Source: Verrucomicrobiaceae bacterium (lineage in GTDB: Bacteria > Verrucomicrobiota > Verrucomicrobiia > Verrucomicrobiales > Verrucomicrobiaceae). From it: DNA of 64,000 nucleotides. The notes beneath the pieces were generated by a model that was not told where the DNA came from, searched no databases, and saw nothing but the letters and a program-made list of their open reading frames with translations. The stretch is taken from the NCBI GenBank assembly GCA_016713245.1, contig JADJPM010000004.1:1922001-1986000 (forward strand), given 5' to 3'. The position numbers were made by a program, and so were the translations under genes. Of this stretch, positions 54,168 to 61,961 are shown one piece after another (the stretch's first letter is position 1; every line of letters begins with the position of its first letter).

Positions 54168-54683
54168 ATGATTCGAATCATTCTTGACGCGTGTGTCCTT
54201 GGTGACTTCTTTTCGCAATACTTTGATGCTAGCCGCGCTAGTCGTGGGCAAGCGAGATTCACGACTGACACTTTCCTGTCAACACAAGCGGCTAACGAGA
54301 TCAACAAAATCATCGAAAGCCACAGATCCGACCGGGATCGCGCCATTCTGGGAAAGGTTGTAATCCCGCCACTAGCTCTCATCGAACTCGTGAGAAAATG
54401 GGATGAGATGGTCAAGGAGCGATTCTCTCCCCAAGTTCTCAAGGCGGCTATTCAACAGCAGCCTGATTGGTTGAACATTGCATCTTGGGATTCCGATTTG
54501 CTCCCATACTTTCTTCAGGTCCCAAATTCTGTTTTTATTGATGGTGTCTGCAAGTCGATTGAGTGGACCGATGCCGTTTACCCTGCTACGGCTTTATCTT
54601 ATGGTGAAGGCAACGTGGTTGCCACATCAGACAAGCGGCTAATTGCCCTCGGACAGGCTTACACTAAAGTTAAGTTTTATTAG
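54168..54683 (+). CDS. Island gene D: PIN-domain nuclease
   Basis: 171 residues with the PIN-fold pattern of acidic residues: Asp7 in IIRIILDACVLGDFF-like ILDACVLGDFF, Glu73 in PPLALIELVRKWDE, Asp135 in IEWTDAVYPATALSYG and Asp155 in VVATSDKRLIALG. PIN nucleases cut RNA and are the toxins of VapBC systems. Here the usual small DNA-binding antitoxin is absent; gene C or the whole ATPase module may play that part. Last gene of the four, 14 bp after gene C; the sequence after it turns G+C-rich and non-coding. Confidence 0.85.
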   Translation: MIRIILDACVLGDFFSQYFDASRASRGQARFTTDTFLSTQAANEINKIIESHRSDRDRAILGKVVIPPLALIELVRKWDEMVKERFSPQVLKAAIQQQPDWLNIASWDSDLLPYFLQVPNSVFIDGVCKSIEWTDAVYPATALSYGEGNVVATSDKRLIALGQAYTKVKFY

Positions 54684-54833
54684 CACTCAGCGGAAGATCG
54701 GGATTCTACTGTGGTTCGCCTATTCGTGGGCGTGGGTTTCAAGCACGGCCTGACACCGCCGCCTTTCCCATCGTGCGGGCCAGCCTGGGGCTTCCCCCGC
54801 GGCGTTCCACGAGCCGGGCGGCTCAAAAGCAGA

Positions 54834-55038
54834 GCGAAAAACGCCGTTTGGAGCTCTCCCGGATTTTCAGGAGAGGTCCAGACGGCGTTTTTGGTCCATT
54901 TGGATTTTCAGGCGAGCTCGAGACAGCGTCTGAGGTCCATTTGGATTTTACGGAGGGCTCAAAACGGGGTTTTTTGGGCATTTGGAATTTCCGCAGGGCC
55001 GCAGACGGGGGCATGTCAAATATCCCCGGACCGCTCCG
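54834..55038 (+). repeat. Degenerate tandem repeat array, 41-bp period, about five units
   Basis: Units start at 54834, 54875, 54916, 54957 and 54998. The segment GGATTTTCAG or its variants starts at 54861, 54902, 54943 and 54984, exactly 41 bp apart; GGTC/GCTC phases at 54875, 54916 and 54957 agree. Units are diverged, the fifth most so. 41 bp is not a multiple of three, so it is not protein-repeat coding, and there are no spacers as in CRISPR. Confidence 0.75.
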
Positions 55039-55095
55039 CCACCCTTCATCGGCTTTCCACCGGGCGGGCTGCGGCGGAGCCGCGAAGCGAACCCC
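55011..55095 (+). repeat. Dispersed repeat, copy A
   Basis: Shares GCATGT, CCGGAC, CCACCCTTCATCGG, CTTCC/TTTCC and CGCGAAGCG with copy B at 56363-56430, in the same order and orientation, with small gaps. The two copies bracket the 167-aa membrane protein gene. Confidence 0.65.
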
Positions 55096-55439
55096 GAACA
55101 ACGTACCCCGCCTCTCCGAGGCGGATCAGGTCGGGAATGGAATCCCGCCCTCCGTCCCTCTCGCACGCCCTGCCGCCCAGTCCGAATCCTCTGGCAACCT
55201 TGACGGCCCTGCCCCGAAGAAGCGATTTCCAGCGTGTGTCCGCCAGTGCCTTCCCCTCGCCACCACCTAATGCCCCACCGCGCGGCGACCGTCCAGCGGC
55301 GTGGTGTTCCAGGCACCCAATGAGCGTGAGCGACTTCATGGCGAGAGCGCGGCTGGTTGATGTCCTCCTCGGGAAGGCGCAGAGAATACCAAACCGGCGA
55401 TTTCGATCAAGCTGCACGACCGGCAATCTGAGAACCCTA

Positions 55440-55600
55440 CCCGTTCGTCTGATTGGAGCCGCCCGGTGCATCCGACCGAAGGGAACCGGAGCGCAGCGGA
55501 GATAGCCAGCCGAAGGCTGCCCGAAGGGCGAGCGAAGCGCCGTCAACGCCGCATGCCAGCTGGTGTGGCAGGGGTGACAGGCGCAATCCTGTCACCTCCA
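55440..55600 (-). ncRNA. Hairpin-rich segment with C(TTCG)G tetraloops, possible structured RNA
   Basis: On the minus strand there are GCC-CTTCGG-GC, AGC-CTTCGG-CT and CCCTTCGG, three C(UUCG)G-type loops in about 60 bp, and a perfect 9-bp hairpin at 55573-55596 (GGTGACAGG, loop CGCAAT, CCTGTCACC) followed by CTCCACC on the plus strand, which looks like a degenerate tRNA/tmRNA T arm and acceptor end. A functional RNA is not shown; it may be an attachment-site relic. Confidence 0.3.
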
Positions 55601-55639
55601 CCCGATTCGCCTTCTTTGGTTGGCCTGTGGTCGTCACAA

Positions 55640-56143
55640 TCATCTCTTTGTAGTAGTGCCTCGCTGCTGTGTGAATCCTATGATCGAAGCGCCAAGCAAT
55701 AGAAAGGCTCCAAGGCCAATCGTGCCGCTGGTGAGCATTACGACTGATGCCCATACTGCTGTAATCACTCCGAAACCCAGCAAGGCGAAAACTAGCTTCT
55801 GAGGAACTGCCGATACCTGCCGAGAGTTCGTGATAATGAAGACAATGCCAGCGATGACGGCAACAACTGTCAGCCAGTAGGGAATCTTTAGGGGGCCGAG
55901 AACCAAGTTCCCATTCAGTCCTGAAACTGGAATCTGCATGCCAGACATCATCGACGACATCATGCTCCCAAACATATCATCCATACCAGTCTGACCAACC
56001 TTCTGGCTGTTGATGGTCATGCTCTCCCTTAGCATATCTGCTGAAACGGTTATGACGCCCCACTGAACAAATAGTGATGCCATTGCAAGGGCTATAGCCA
56101 GCCCAAGTAGAATGATGCGGTTGCCTTCTTGGGGGTTACTCAT
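55640..56143 (-). CDS. Four-TM membrane protein of unknown function
   Basis: 167 residues from MSNPQEGNR, with TM segments at the N-terminus (IILLGLAIALAMASLFVQW), near 90 (IPYWLTVVAVIAGIVFII), 120 (KLVFALLGFGVITAVWASVV) and 145 (IGLGAFLLLGASIIGF), and a Met/Ser-rich loop (MFGSMMSSMMSGMQ). No family recognised. A start at 56203 would add 20 residues. Its base composition is lower in G+C than that of flanking genes. It is bracketed by the two dispersed repeat copies. Confidence 0.75.
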   Translation of the reverse strand: MSNPQEGNRIILLGLAIALAMASLFVQWGVITVSADMLRESMTINSQKVGQTGMDDMFGSMMSSMMSGMQIPVSGLNGNLVLGPLKIPYWLTVVAVIAGIVFIITNSRQVSAVPQKLVFALLGFGVITAVWASVVMLTSGTIGLGAFLLLGASIIGFTQQRGTTTKR

Positions 56144-56362
56144 GTGACTCGGTTTGGGTTGAGTGATCGAACTGACAAGTGTCTCTGTTGGTTGGGCGAA
56201 CATGGATGATCATTCACAGATCGAGAGGTTTGTCAGCCGCTTTAGAGCCGACACGTTGACGGGAATATCACGGGTTTTCGTCTTCATGGCGGTCGTTTTA
56301 CGCTCCTAGGCCGTACTCGGGCAACCACAACGTGGGACCACACGCGGCCTTCGGATCGTGGA

Positions 56363-56430
56363 GCATGTAGAATACCACCGGACTGCGCAGCCACCCTTCA
56401 TCGGGCTTCCTCCGCCCGGGCCGCGAAGCG
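56363..56430 (+). repeat. Dispersed repeat, copy B
   Basis: Same orientation as copy A (55011-55095); the shared core CCACCCTTCATCGG is exact and the flanks match at roughly three of four positions. Confidence 0.65.
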
Positions 56431-56532
56431 GACCTCGGAGAAGGTGAATGGTCGCTGCGAGGTAGCCTTGGGTGGGATGACATCACGCCCATCTGCTGGG
56501 AACAAGGCCGTGAAGTCATCTTCTCACGCGTC

Positions 56533-56686
56533 AGCGTCGTGGAGTGCGTGTGGCAAGCCTTGGCGCGACACCGCTATCGCAAACCGGACGGCGTTCTTTG
56601 GCCTTTGAACATCCTTCCCGCGCCCGACGGCGGTGTCGTCGATGCAAGGTGCTCCTTGCATCTCTGCCACCGCACTCCACGACGCT
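56533..56686. repeat. Large nested palindromic element
   Basis: Outer arms AGCGTCGTGGAGTGCG (56533) plus TGGCA and TGCCACCGCACTCCACGACGCT-type (56665-56686) pair over about 21 of 22 bases. Inside, GCGACACCGC (56565-56574) pairs with GCGGTGTCGT (56630-56639), and GATGCAAGG-TGCT-CCTTGCATC (56641-56662) is a perfect 9-bp hairpin. REP/MITE-like; no coding capacity. Confidence 0.7.
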
Positions 56687-56745
56687 GTCGCGAGTTTTGG
56701 AACCGTTTTGACTCAAAGTCATTGCCTCTGACGAAGCGAAACGGC

Positions 56746-57693
56746 TCACTGTTTGAGCTTCGCGATGAGGAAGGCGGCGATGCTGGCGTGTTTCACCTCC
56801 GGGGCGGTGGGGTAGTTGAGTTCGCATTCGCTGCCGATGGCCTTGCAGTGTTCCTGGAGTTTCACGCCGTAGTTCACGGTATGGGTGGGGTCTTTCTGCG
56901 GTTGGCCGAGAGCGGGCGTATCGCCGTATTTGAGATACACGGGCGGATCATCTCGGCTGACGAGTTCGTAGGGCGAGTACATCTTGATCCACTTCAGGAC
57001 GCTCTCACGCTTCTCCAAAAACTCGGCGAAGCGTTTGTCACGTGTGGCTTTGTCATTGGGGTCCATGAAGCCGAAGGCGTGACCGCCGTAACGGCTGTTG
57101 GGGGTCCATTCGATGAGCTGTTTGGGATCGAGGGAGGTCTGGGCACCATTCACGGCCGCGCACCAAAGGCGGGTGGATTCGCGGGCGATGGGATCGCTGC
57201 TCTTTGGATCGGCCATGTCGTCGTGAAAGGCGAGGTAGAGGCTGCTGCAAGCTCCGGCGCTGCCGCCACTGGCTCCGATGCGAGGTTTGTCGATGTTCCA
57301 TTCCGCAGCCTTGCTGCGAACGAACTGCAACGCTCTCGCGGCATCCTCCAGCGGCCATTGCACGGGCGGCATGACACCGGCCTGATGCGCGAGGGTGGAG
57401 TAGCGGTAGTTGATGGAGACGACGGAGATGCCTGCGGCGAGGCAGGCAGCGAGCTCGGAGGGATTGGCCTTATCACCATTCACCCAGCCGCCGCCGTGGA
57501 TGAAGAAGAGAAGCGGCGTGGGTTTGTCCGAGGTGGCCTTGTAAAAATCGAGCACCTGGCGCTCATGCGTGCCGTAGGCCACATTGGCGAGCGTGGGCAG
57601 GATTTTCGGCTTGGGTGCCGGTTTGGCGGCGGGAGCAGTGGTTTGGGCCTGGAGGCTGGAGAGGAGACAAAGGGCGAGAAGAAGGCGTTTCAT
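56746..57693 (-). CDS. Secreted alpha/beta hydrolase (esterase/lipase, BD-FAE-like)
   Basis: 315 residues from MKRLLLALC, with a signal peptide (ending SSLQAQ). Alpha/beta-hydrolase marks: oxyanion motif FIHGGGWVNGDK, nucleophile GASGGSAGA, and catalytic Asp/His near DDPPVYLKYGD and EVKHASIAAFLI. Similar secreted esterases in Verrucomicrobiota act on acetylated or feruloylated polysaccharides; the substrate here is unknown. 46 bp downstream of the 66-aa gene on the same strand. Confidence 0.9.
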   Translation of the reverse strand: MKRLLLALCLLSSLQAQTTAPAAKPAPKPKILPTLANVAYGTHERQVLDFYKATSDKPTPLLFFIHGGGWVNGDKANPSELAACLAAGISVVSINYRYSTLAHQAGVMPPVQWPLEDAARALQFVRSKAAEWNIDKPRIGASGGSAGACSSLYLAFHDDMADPKSSDPIARESTRLWCAAVNGAQTSLDPKQLIEWTPNSRYGGHAFGFMDPNDKATRDKRFAEFLEKRESVLKWIKMYSPYELVSRDDPPVYLKYGDTPALGQPQKDPTHTVNYGVKLQEHCKAIGSECELNYPTAPEVKHASIAAFLIAKLKQ

Positions 57694-57739
57694 GGCTGGA
57701 ATGCCAAAACGCATGCTCAGGCTATCATCTGGCTTTGTT

Positions 57740-57940
57740 CTATCTTTTGCCTTCCAGGCTGGCGATGCAGGCCCGCACGATGCGCAGGCATTCCTCGGGG
57801 CTGGCGGGCATGGGCAGCATCACGGGCTGGCCTTGGACCTTCAAATGACGCGTCATGCCGAGACGATGCACCTCGCTGACGACGATGCCGTGGCTGGCGA
57901 AGAACTGGACGACTTCCTGATCACTGGCGTAACGGCTCAT
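57740..57940 (-). CDS. Small protein (66 aa) coupled to the MYG1-like gene; distantly HicA-like
   Basis: Starts ATGA within the stop of the MYG1-like gene (57937-57940), so the two are coupled. The sequence DQEVVQFFASHGIVVSE, HRLGMTRHLKVQGQPVMLPMP and SPEECLRIVRACI has the helix-strand-strand-helix order of the HicA/YcfA fold, but the catalytic GxH motif is not clearly conserved (GMTRH). The similarity is weak; function unknown. Confidence 0.65.
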   Translation of the reverse strand: MSRYASDQEVVQFFASHGIVVSEVHRLGMTRHLKVQGQPVMLPMPASPEECLRIVRACIASLEGKR

Positions 57941-58845
57941 GAGGATGCTTGGGGGACTTTGGCGAGGTCGAGAAGCTCTCGCAAGCGGGTGACCTCGGCG
58001 GCGGAGGTTTTCGCGACGAAGCCACGGGCGTGGGCGAAATGCACATCGGGCTGGGATTCGATGCGGGTGAAATCGTAACGCGGATGATCGTTGTGGCGGG
58101 AGAGGCCATAACCTCCGCCACGGCGGTCGGGATAGATCAAAGCGGCGACGCGAGTGTCTTTGCCGATGCTTTCGAGGTAGCGGCCGATGCCTGCGGAAGG
58201 TTCATCAGGTATGGGATCGGTGCGGGGGAGGAAAAGCACCTCATGGTCATCGATGGACCACAGCTCCGAGTGCTGGGCGAGATGATCGAGCCTGCTTCGC
58301 AGCTCTCGCAAATACGCCAGCAAATCCTCGCCGATGTAGCTGAGCATCTCCCACAGCGGCTCGCCGGGCTCCAGTCGCTTGGCTTTGGCAAAACGACGCA
58401 GCAGGGTGACGTCGATGGGCGAGTTGAGCTTGTTCATCGTGTCACGATCCACGCCGAGCCACTTGGCGGTGACATTGGGACCGCGAGTATCGAACCACTC
58501 CGCAGGCTCCAGCCAGTCGCAAAACTTTCGTGCATCCTCGTAGATGCCGAGGTGCTGCATGACGAGGCTCAGGGCGCACACGGGGGGATGATCCGCGGGG
58601 AATTGATGGTGGTCGAAGTTGTTTCGCTCCGGCGCATGCTCGCCGCCCACATCCACGACGGCGATGGAAGGATCGGCGAGATCCTCGGCGGTGGGTTCTC
58701 GGCGCACGACGGGCACACGGTGAACGGCGGCGAGCAGGCAGCAGGCGAGGAACTCATCCTTATGCGACCCGCCGGGATGCGTGAGGATGAGAGAAAGAGG
58801 GGCGGGAGTGGAGGTGGAAGGCAAAGACATGCGCAGATCGCTCAT
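57937..58845 (-). CDS. MYG1-like DHH-type phosphoesterase/exonuclease (UPF0160)
   Basis: 302 residues from MSDLRMSL (an ATG five codons later is also possible). Motifs of the MYG1 family: LILTHPGGSHKDEFLACCLL, IAVVDVGGEHAPERNNFDHHQ, and the C-terminal YGLSRHND-type region. The eukaryotic protein is a 3'-5' RNA exonuclease of mitochondria and nucleolus; the bacterial role is not established. Coupled to the 66-aa gene. Confidence 0.85.
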   Translation of the reverse strand: MSDLRMSLPSTSTPAPLSLILTHPGGSHKDEFLACCLLAAVHRVPVVRREPTAEDLADPSIAVVDVGGEHAPERNNFDHHQFPADHPPVCALSLVMQHLGIYEDARKFCDWLEPAEWFDTRGPNVTAKWLGVDRDTMNKLNSPIDVTLLRRFAKAKRLEPGEPLWEMLSYIGEDLLAYLRELRSRLDHLAQHSELWSIDDHEVLFLPRTDPIPDEPSAGIGRYLESIGKDTRVAALIYPDRRGGGYGLSRHNDHPRYDFTRIESQPDVHFAHARGFVAKTSAAEVTRLRELLDLAKVPQASS

Positions 58846-58982
58846 CGCTCGCGAAAGCCCGGCTGCAAGGGATGTGTCGTCGGAATGAGACAGCGATGCC
58901 AGCGGTCCATGGTTTACAGGGAGTGCGTTGTTCACGCTGTCAGGGGGATTCCGCCAGAGTACGCAGCGTGAACAACGTACGT

Positions 58983-61172
58983 TTAATGATTGAACAAAAA
59001 CTCCTTCGTGTTCAGCAGCGCCCAGAGGAGGTCTTCGTAGCCGTTGCGTTTGGCGCGTTGGGAGTCGAGGGGCTTGCCTTGAGCATCAATGCGGGGTTTG
59101 AGGAGGTGGGTTTCGGCGATTTGGACTTCGTCGGCGGTGGGTTCGCGGGAGAAGGCGGCGAGGTAGAGTTCGCGGATGCGTTTGGGCTCGGGCATCTCGG
59201 CTTTGGTGAGTTGCTCGGCGCGGCCGCCGCTGGCGGTGAGCTTGGCTTTGACGTCGCTCGCGTTCATGAGGTGCAGGCTTTGGGCGAGGCTTGCGGAGGA
59301 GACACGCTCGCATTCGCAGACGCTGGTGTTGTCGGGTCGGCCGAAGACTTTGAGGAAGGGCGAGGCGCGGGTGTAGCTGTTGTCGGGGAGTGAGATGGCG
59401 CGGGTGCCGGGCGGGAGGTCGGCGAAGTCGGTTTTCGACGCGGTGACCATGTCGATGCTGTCGAGCAGGACCTCGGCGGTCATGCGCTTCGGGTAGAAGT
59501 GCGAGAAGGCCTGGCGGTCGATGGCGTTGTGCTCGTTTGGCATGGCGCTGAGCTGGTAGGTGTGGCTCTGCGCGATGACGCGGACGAGGGATTTGAGGTC
59601 GAAGTTGGTGTCGGTGAAGTGTTTTGCCAAAGCGTCGAGCAGTTCGGGGTTCGTGGGCGGATTGGTGTCGCGGAGGTCGTCTTCGGGCTCGATGAGGCCG
59701 CGTTTGAAAAAGTGCTTCCAATAGCGGTTCACGAGCGCTTTGGCGAAGAAGGGGTTCTTCTTCTGCGCCATCCAATCGGCGAGCGCGAGGCGCGGATCGT
59801 CATCGGGCGCGATGTCGAGCGGTGGCTCGCCGAGGCCAGCGGGCTTGAGCATGACGCGGGTTTTGCGATGCTCGGTCTGCGCGGTGCCGCGCTTGTGGAA
59901 GATCAGGTCCTCACCGGCGATGGCGGTGGGTTTGCGGCCGATCTGGCTAAAGAAGGCAGCCATGTGATAATACTCGGCCTGCGTCCAGCGCTCGAAGGGA
60001 TGGTGATGGCACTGCGCACACTGCATGCGCACGCCGAGGAAGAGCTGCGCGACGTCCTCGACCTGTGTGGTGGGTTCTTTGACGCGTTTATACCAGGCGA
60101 CGGGTGGATTGGAAACGATGGTGCCGGTGCTGGCGAGGATCTGGCGGACGAGTTGATCGTAAGGCGTGTTGGCGAGCAGGTTGTCGCGCATCCAGGCGTG
60201 AAAGGCGAAGTTCGCGGTGATGTCGGCGGCCTCGGTGCGCTGGTTTTTGAGCAGCGCGGTCCATTTGTTCGCGAAGTAGTCGGCGTAGTCGGGCGAGTTG
60301 ATGAGCGCTTCGATGGCGCGGTCGCGTTTGTCGGGCGCTTTGTCGGCGAGGAAGGCCTTCGTTTCCTCCATGGTCGGCAAACGGCCGCCGATGTCGAGCG
60401 AGACGCGGCGGAGGAAGGTGCTGTCGTCGCAGATGGGCGAGGGCGGGATGCCGATCTGCTTCAAATTGGCGAAGACATGTTGGTCGATGAAGTTTTTCAC
60501 CGGCGGCAGCGACTCGACCGGTGCGCCGAGCGGGATGGAGACGCTGCACACGCTGACTTTGCCGCCAAAGCGCACCATGACGGCGACGTTGCCCGGCAGG
60601 TCGAGCGTGTTCACGAGGCCGCTGTCGTTCGCGGAGGCCATGGCGGTATCGTTGGCCTCAAAAAGCGCGAGCTTGGTCACATCGCGGCTGCTGCCGTCGG
60701 AGTAGCGTGCGGTGACTTTGAGCTGCTGCGCGGTTTTCGGCTTCAACGTGATGCGTGCCGGCTCGACGGCGATCGCGTTGAGCACGGGCTCGTTCGGCTG
60801 CGTGTAAGGCATGCCCTCGGCGATCCAGCGCACGAGCGTCTGATAAAACTCGGAGCCCGGTTCGAGGTGCTTGCCGCCCGTGTGCGGCACGATGGCGGCG
60901 CCTTTGGTGATGAGCAGGCTTTCTTCCGGTGCCGGCGGGAACACTCGGCGGCCTTTGCCCTGCTTCACGATGGCCTCGTAGTCCTCCTCCGGCTCGAAAC
61001 CGAGCACGCTGAGGCGAAAGCCGCGCTGGCCGGTGATCGCCTTCGCGTGGCAAGCGCCCGCGTTGCAGCCGGCCTTCGTCAAAATAGGCTGGATGTCCCG
61101 CACGAAGCTCAAAGGCTCCGCGGCGAGACCGGCCGTGGCGATGCAGCAGAGGAGGAGGGTTTTCCGAAACAT
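58983..61172 (-). CDS. Secreted DUF1549/DUF1553 cytochrome-like protein with Ig-like domain
   Basis: 729 residues. Signal peptide (MFRKTLLLCCIATAGLAAEP), an N-terminal haem-like PSD1-type cytochrome region with GCNAGACHAK, then a Big2-type Ig-like domain (VTARYSDGSSRDVTKLALFE), DUF1549 (FLRRVSLDIGGRLPTMEET, GVRMQCAQCHHHPFERW) and DUF1553 (NPFFAKALVNRYWKHFFKRGL, SHTYQLSAMPN, SLHLMNASDV). Two CxxCH motifs. The usual DUF1501 partner is not adjacent. Role in degrading polymers is assumed for the family, not shown. Divergent from the kinase-like gene. Confidence 0.92.
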   Translation of the reverse strand: MFRKTLLLCCIATAGLAAEPLSFVRDIQPILTKAGCNAGACHAKAITGQRGFRLSVLGFEPEEDYEAIVKQGKGRRVFPPAPEESLLITKGAAIVPHTGGKHLEPGSEFYQTLVRWIAEGMPYTQPNEPVLNAIAVEPARITLKPKTAQQLKVTARYSDGSSRDVTKLALFEANDTAMASANDSGLVNTLDLPGNVAVMVRFGGKVSVCSVSIPLGAPVESLPPVKNFIDQHVFANLKQIGIPPSPICDDSTFLRRVSLDIGGRLPTMEETKAFLADKAPDKRDRAIEALINSPDYADYFANKWTALLKNQRTEAADITANFAFHAWMRDNLLANTPYDQLVRQILASTGTIVSNPPVAWYKRVKEPTTQVEDVAQLFLGVRMQCAQCHHHPFERWTQAEYYHMAAFFSQIGRKPTAIAGEDLIFHKRGTAQTEHRKTRVMLKPAGLGEPPLDIAPDDDPRLALADWMAQKKNPFFAKALVNRYWKHFFKRGLIEPEDDLRDTNPPTNPELLDALAKHFTDTNFDLKSLVRVIAQSHTYQLSAMPNEHNAIDRQAFSHFYPKRMTAEVLLDSIDMVTASKTDFADLPPGTRAISLPDNSYTRASPFLKVFGRPDNTSVCECERVSSASLAQSLHLMNASDVKAKLTASGGRAEQLTKAEMPEPKRIRELYLAAFSREPTADEVQIAETHLLKPRIDAQGKPLDSQRAKRNGYEDLLWALLNTKEFLFNH

Positions 61173-61241
61173 GATGGAGACCTACGCGGTGAAAGGGCGG
61201 TTTTTGGCAGGAAGATCGTCACAGCAAGGCAAGGTTGACTC

Positions 61242-61961
61242 TTGGATCGAGGCAGGCACCATGCGCGGCATGGTCCTCACCGCCGAACAGATGCGCCAAG
61301 TGCGCTTGAATCAGCCGCCGCTTTCCTGGGCGGAGCAGGAGGTTATCTTTCGCCGGAACTGGCAGGCGTTGACCGTGAACTCGTCCGACTACGTCAGCGA
61401 GACAGCCTCATCGAATGGGCACGAAGCCAAAACTTGCTCACCACGCCTTCCAGCGGCGAAGATTGGTGTCGTGGGCTGCTTGAAGTAAGCGGCTGGGTGG
61501 CAGGCAATGAACATACGGTCGTGGTTAGACCCGATGACCGTCGAGTGCTCAAGCTCACCCATCCCGACCGCTTCGGTAAAGCCTATCCGCGCATCGGCGG
61601 GCAAACAGTTTATCAAGAGGCGACTCCTCTCGAATACTTGGTGCGCCTTCAGGTATGCAATGAGGCTTTTGGCGATGATATGCGATTGGAGCAGGTCATG
61701 CTCGACGCCGAGGGCGCGGTGCGAGTCATCACCTCCCAGCCATCCATTTTCGGCATCCACCCAGAGACTGAAGACCTTCATCGCCATCTCTTTGAGCAGG
61801 GTTTTGAGCCGCTTGAGGCCGTGGATGACTTTCCAACCACGAACGACTGGTTCCGAGCAGCCGATCGCATTCTGATTTTCGACGCCCATTCAGGAAACTA
61901 CATCCAGACCGCGAATGGAGTCATCGTGCCGATTGATATTTATGCGGAGAAAGTTCCGTGA
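61242..61961 (+). CDS. Kinase-like domain of the polyvalent-protein type; N-terminus uncertain
   Basis: 239 residues in the frame shown. RRVLKLTHPDRFG, QTVYQEATPLEYLVRLQVCNEAFGDD and VMLDAEGAVRVITSQPSIFG match the Ser/Thr/Tyr kinase domain of phage and conjugative polyvalent proteins; late DAHSGNYIQTANGVIVPIDI resembles the catalytic loop region. No ATG or GTG is in frame upstream of the conserved part: the start shown is a TTG. A second frame (from ATG at 61261) carries MRGMVLTAEQMRQVRLNQ with good codon use, so a frameshift near 61355 is possible. Ends in TGATG, coupled to the next gene. Confidence 0.7.
   Translation: MDRGRHHARHGPHRRTDAPSALESAAAFLGGAGGYLSPELAGVDRELVRLRQRDSLIEWARSQNLLTTPSSGEDWCRGLLEVSGWVAGNEHTVVVRPDDRRVLKLTHPDRFGKAYPRIGGQTVYQEATPLEYLVRLQVCNEAFGDDMRLEQVMLDAEGAVRVITSQPSIFGIHPETEDLHRHLFEQGFEPLEAVDDFPTTNDWFRAADRILIFDAHSGNYIQTANGVIVPIDIYAEKVP

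Larger units (their letters stand above)
54684..55640. other. Repeat-rich, apparently non-coding segment
   Basis: About 950 bp after the PIN gene. A long open frame on the plus strand exists (to 55505) but it runs through a 41-bp-period array, has no recognisable domain and looks accidental. Contents recognised: the 41-bp repeat array (54834-55038), a dispersed repeat copy (55011-55095), and a hairpin-rich part (55440-55600). Confidence 0.55.
56204..56745. other. Non-coding segment with dispersed and palindromic repeats
   Basis: About 540 bp between the membrane protein and esterase genes. Holds dispersed repeat copy B and a large nested palindrome (56533-56686). Short open frames crossing it show no gene-like features. 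Confidence 0.5.

Noticed and set aside
54834..55038. 41-bp repeats as a CRISPR array
   Set aside because: Units are contiguous and diverged, with no unique spacers, and no cas genes are present.
54711..55505. Plus-strand open frame (264 aa) after the PIN gene as a fifth island gene
   Set aside because: Runs across the 41-bp array, whose period is not a multiple of three; product is Pro/Arg/Ser-rich without domains, and composition differs from genes A-D.
59499..61238. Plus-strand open frame (579 aa) opposite the DUF1549/DUF1553 gene
   Set aside because: Antisense shadow with Ala/Val/Arg-rich product and no family features.
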